Of a stretch of 15,939 nucleotides of DNA, positions 15,237-15,939 are shown in pieces. Location: assembly GCA_900548195.1 (NCBI GenBank), contig URJQ01000070.1, forward strand, positions 1 to 15,939. The letters run 5' to 3'. Every line of letters begins with the position of its first letter. Position 1 is the stretch's first letter. The DNA comes from an uncultured Prevotella sp. Its GTDB lineage: Bacteria; Bacteroidota; Bacteroidia; Bacteroidales; Bacteroidaceae. The notes beneath the pieces are model-generated. The model saw nothing but the letters and a program-made list of their open reading frames with translations. It searched no databases and had not been told where the DNA came from. The translations under genes were made by a program, and so were the position numbers.

Positions 15237-15309
15237 AAAATATCAATAGAGAAAAATAAGAAAAAAAATAGAAAAAATATATTTGTTTATTTTTATTTAT
15301 TGATATTTT
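15237..15309. repeat. AT-rich palindromic element, copy 2 (possible terminator)
   Basis: The left arm (15237-15260) begins AAAATATCAATAGAGA and the right arm (about 15286-15309) ends TTTATTGATATTTT; about 21 of 24 positions pair. Its right half is close to that of the element at 3382-3454 (shared ATTGATATTTTATT), and both lie downstream of a gene end. They look like two copies of one dispersed element. Confidence 0.8.
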
Positions 15310-15543
15310 ATTACTGATTAGTTGTACGTTAGCTAATTGTGAAACTTCAGTCTTTTTTTTGTGTGGGGCAGTTTGAAAATTGCGCAATGGTAACATCATA
15401 ATCTATATCTGTGTGCCATAACAGATTATGGAAGATTGATAATGTCCTTTATCTTAATCGTGGACTTTCAGATATTTAGAAAGACAAAATGCTTGATTTT
15501 TGTCAAAAAATATTACAAAAGGAATAAAAAATGATTAAAATAC

Positions 15544-15574
15544 TTGCAGGTAATCTTATTTATTTTTACTTTTG
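15544..15574 (+). promoter_or_regulatory. Bacteroidetes-type promoter
   Basis: TTG at 15544-15546, a 20-nt spacer and TACTTTTG at 15567-15574 followed by C match the TTG/TAnnTTTG consensus of the primary sigma factor. Transcription would start near 15581. This is the best promoter in the window, and it fires into a region without a recognised gene. Confidence 0.7.
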
Positions 15575-15580
15575 CAGTGT

Positions 15581-15641
15581 GTTTTTCATAGTATTAGATT
15601 TAAGGTTAACAAAGGTTGGGTCACAGCGGTGACCCTTTTTT
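15581..15641 (+). ncRNA. Candidate short transcript of about 60 nt
   Basis: A strong promoter and a canonical terminator lie only about 60 nt apart, with no ribosome binding site or meaningful reading frame between them. This could be a small RNA or the attenuated leader of a gene starting beyond the window. I do not recognise the sequence as a known RNA family. The 5' end is estimated from the promoter. Confidence 0.4.
15618..15641 (+). terminator. Intrinsic terminator 1
   Basis: GGGTCAC and GTGACCC form a perfect 7-bp stem with loop AGCG, followed by six T. This is a textbook factor-independent terminator about 40 nt after the predicted transcription start. Confidence 0.85.
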
Positions 15642-15686
15642 CATGCCTTTACGTTAAATTTTTATGTCTTTGTCAGATGTTATTTT

Positions 15687-15717
15687 GTAAGCAAAAAGCT
15701 GCATTTGCTTACTTTTT
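15687..15717 (+). terminator. Intrinsic terminator 2
   Basis: GTAAGCAAA and TTTGCTTAC form a perfect 9-bp stem with an 8-nt loop (AAGCTGCA), followed by five T. It lies 45 bp after terminator 1 in the same orientation. Its left arm is also fully complementary over 13 nt to GCTTTTTGCTTAC at 15874-15886. Confidence 0.7.
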
Positions 15718-15939
15718 GATAATTAAAAAACATCCTTTTTATCAGTTCTTTTTTTATCGTTGCATATCGATTTGATAGATTCTTCTGTGCTCTTATGATG
15801 TCAAATTGCACGTTTTTCTCCCTGTTTTTGTGCTTTTAGATAGTAAACGAGTGCTTTTATTCTGTAATAACTTGCTTTTTGCTTACATCCCCGTTGGTGA
15901 CACACAAGAGGTCATCTCACTCCTGGACCGAGAGCTGGA

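Larger units (their letters stand above)
15067..15939. other. Gene-poor right end: repeats, promoter and terminators
   Basis: No convincing complete gene lies in these 873 bp. In order there are a short purine-rich repeat (15068-15104), a small hairpin (15215-15230), an AT-rich palindrome (15237-15309), a promoter (15544-15574), two intrinsic terminators (15618-15641 and 15687-15717), then T-rich sequence. The final 50 bases are richer in GC. The plus frame starting GTT at 15893 reads VGDTQEVISLLDREL to the edge and could be the start or interior of a gene, but it has no ATG and cannot be assigned. Confidence 0.7.

Noticed and set aside
15142..15399. Minus-strand 85-codon frame
   Set aside because: It consists of the AT-rich palindrome and the CCCCAC hairpin in translation, with low-complexity content.
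15572..15775. Plus-strand 67-codon frame
   Set aside because: It would need a non-ATG start inside the promoter element and reads through both intrinsic terminators; its composition is just T-rich DNA.

Overview
The window reads as a chromosomal segment of a Bacteroidales bacterium, most likely Prevotella or a close relative. The evidence is the gene order (DUF4290-murA-rimM-dxr-rseP facing away from tsaB, with yicC-gmk-nadD on the other side), TAnnTTTG-type promoter elements, AT-rich start regions without clear Shine-Dalgarno sites, and moderate GC content. No sequence search was possible, so the taxon is inferred.

Layout. Bases 1-96 hold four copies of an 18-bp tandem repeat that run off the left edge. 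They lead straight into a BASS-family transporter (93-1151, +). Bases 1152-2005 are a gene-free convergent gap with three copies of a composite hairpin repeat (one inverted) and six copies of a degenerate 22-bp tandem repeat. Next is a secreted CE7-type acetyl esterase (2006-3328, -). From 3469 to 10020 all genes lie on the minus strand: tsaB, a DUF4290 gene, murA, rimM, dxr, a small four-helix-bundle (S23-type) gene, and rseP. At 10021-10111 back-to-back promoters separate tsaB from the plus-strand series yicC, gmk, nadD, upp and a phosphoethanolamine-transferase-like gene, which ends at 15066. The last 870 bp hold no recognisable gene. They contain repeats, a good Bacteroidetes-type promoter and two intrinsic terminators in tandem, so they look like a small-RNA locus or the leader of a gene beyond the right edge.

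How the genes work together. Most are housekeeping genes. They cover peptidoglycan precursor synthesis (murA), ribosome maturation (rimM), isoprenoid precursors (dxr), intramembrane proteolysis (rseP), tRNA t6A modification (tsaB), RNA turnover (yicC), nucleotide metabolism (gmk, upp) and NAD synthesis (nadD). The last plus-strand gene probably decorates lipid A or another envelope glycolipid.

Most unusual features. (1) The four-helix-bundle gene sits in a 532-bp unit bounded by 37-bp imperfect inverted repeats built from GGGAATA heptamers, placed exactly between the dxr stop codon and the rseP start. It resembles the intervening sequences of 23S rRNA genes, but lies inside a protein-coding operon. 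(2) The composite hairpin repeats at 1198-1926 show compensatory stem changes around a constant loop. (3) The 15544-15886 region has a promoter, tandem terminators and a distal 13-nt segment that could compete with the second terminator. MurA carries Asp in place of the catalytic Cys targeted by fosfomycin.
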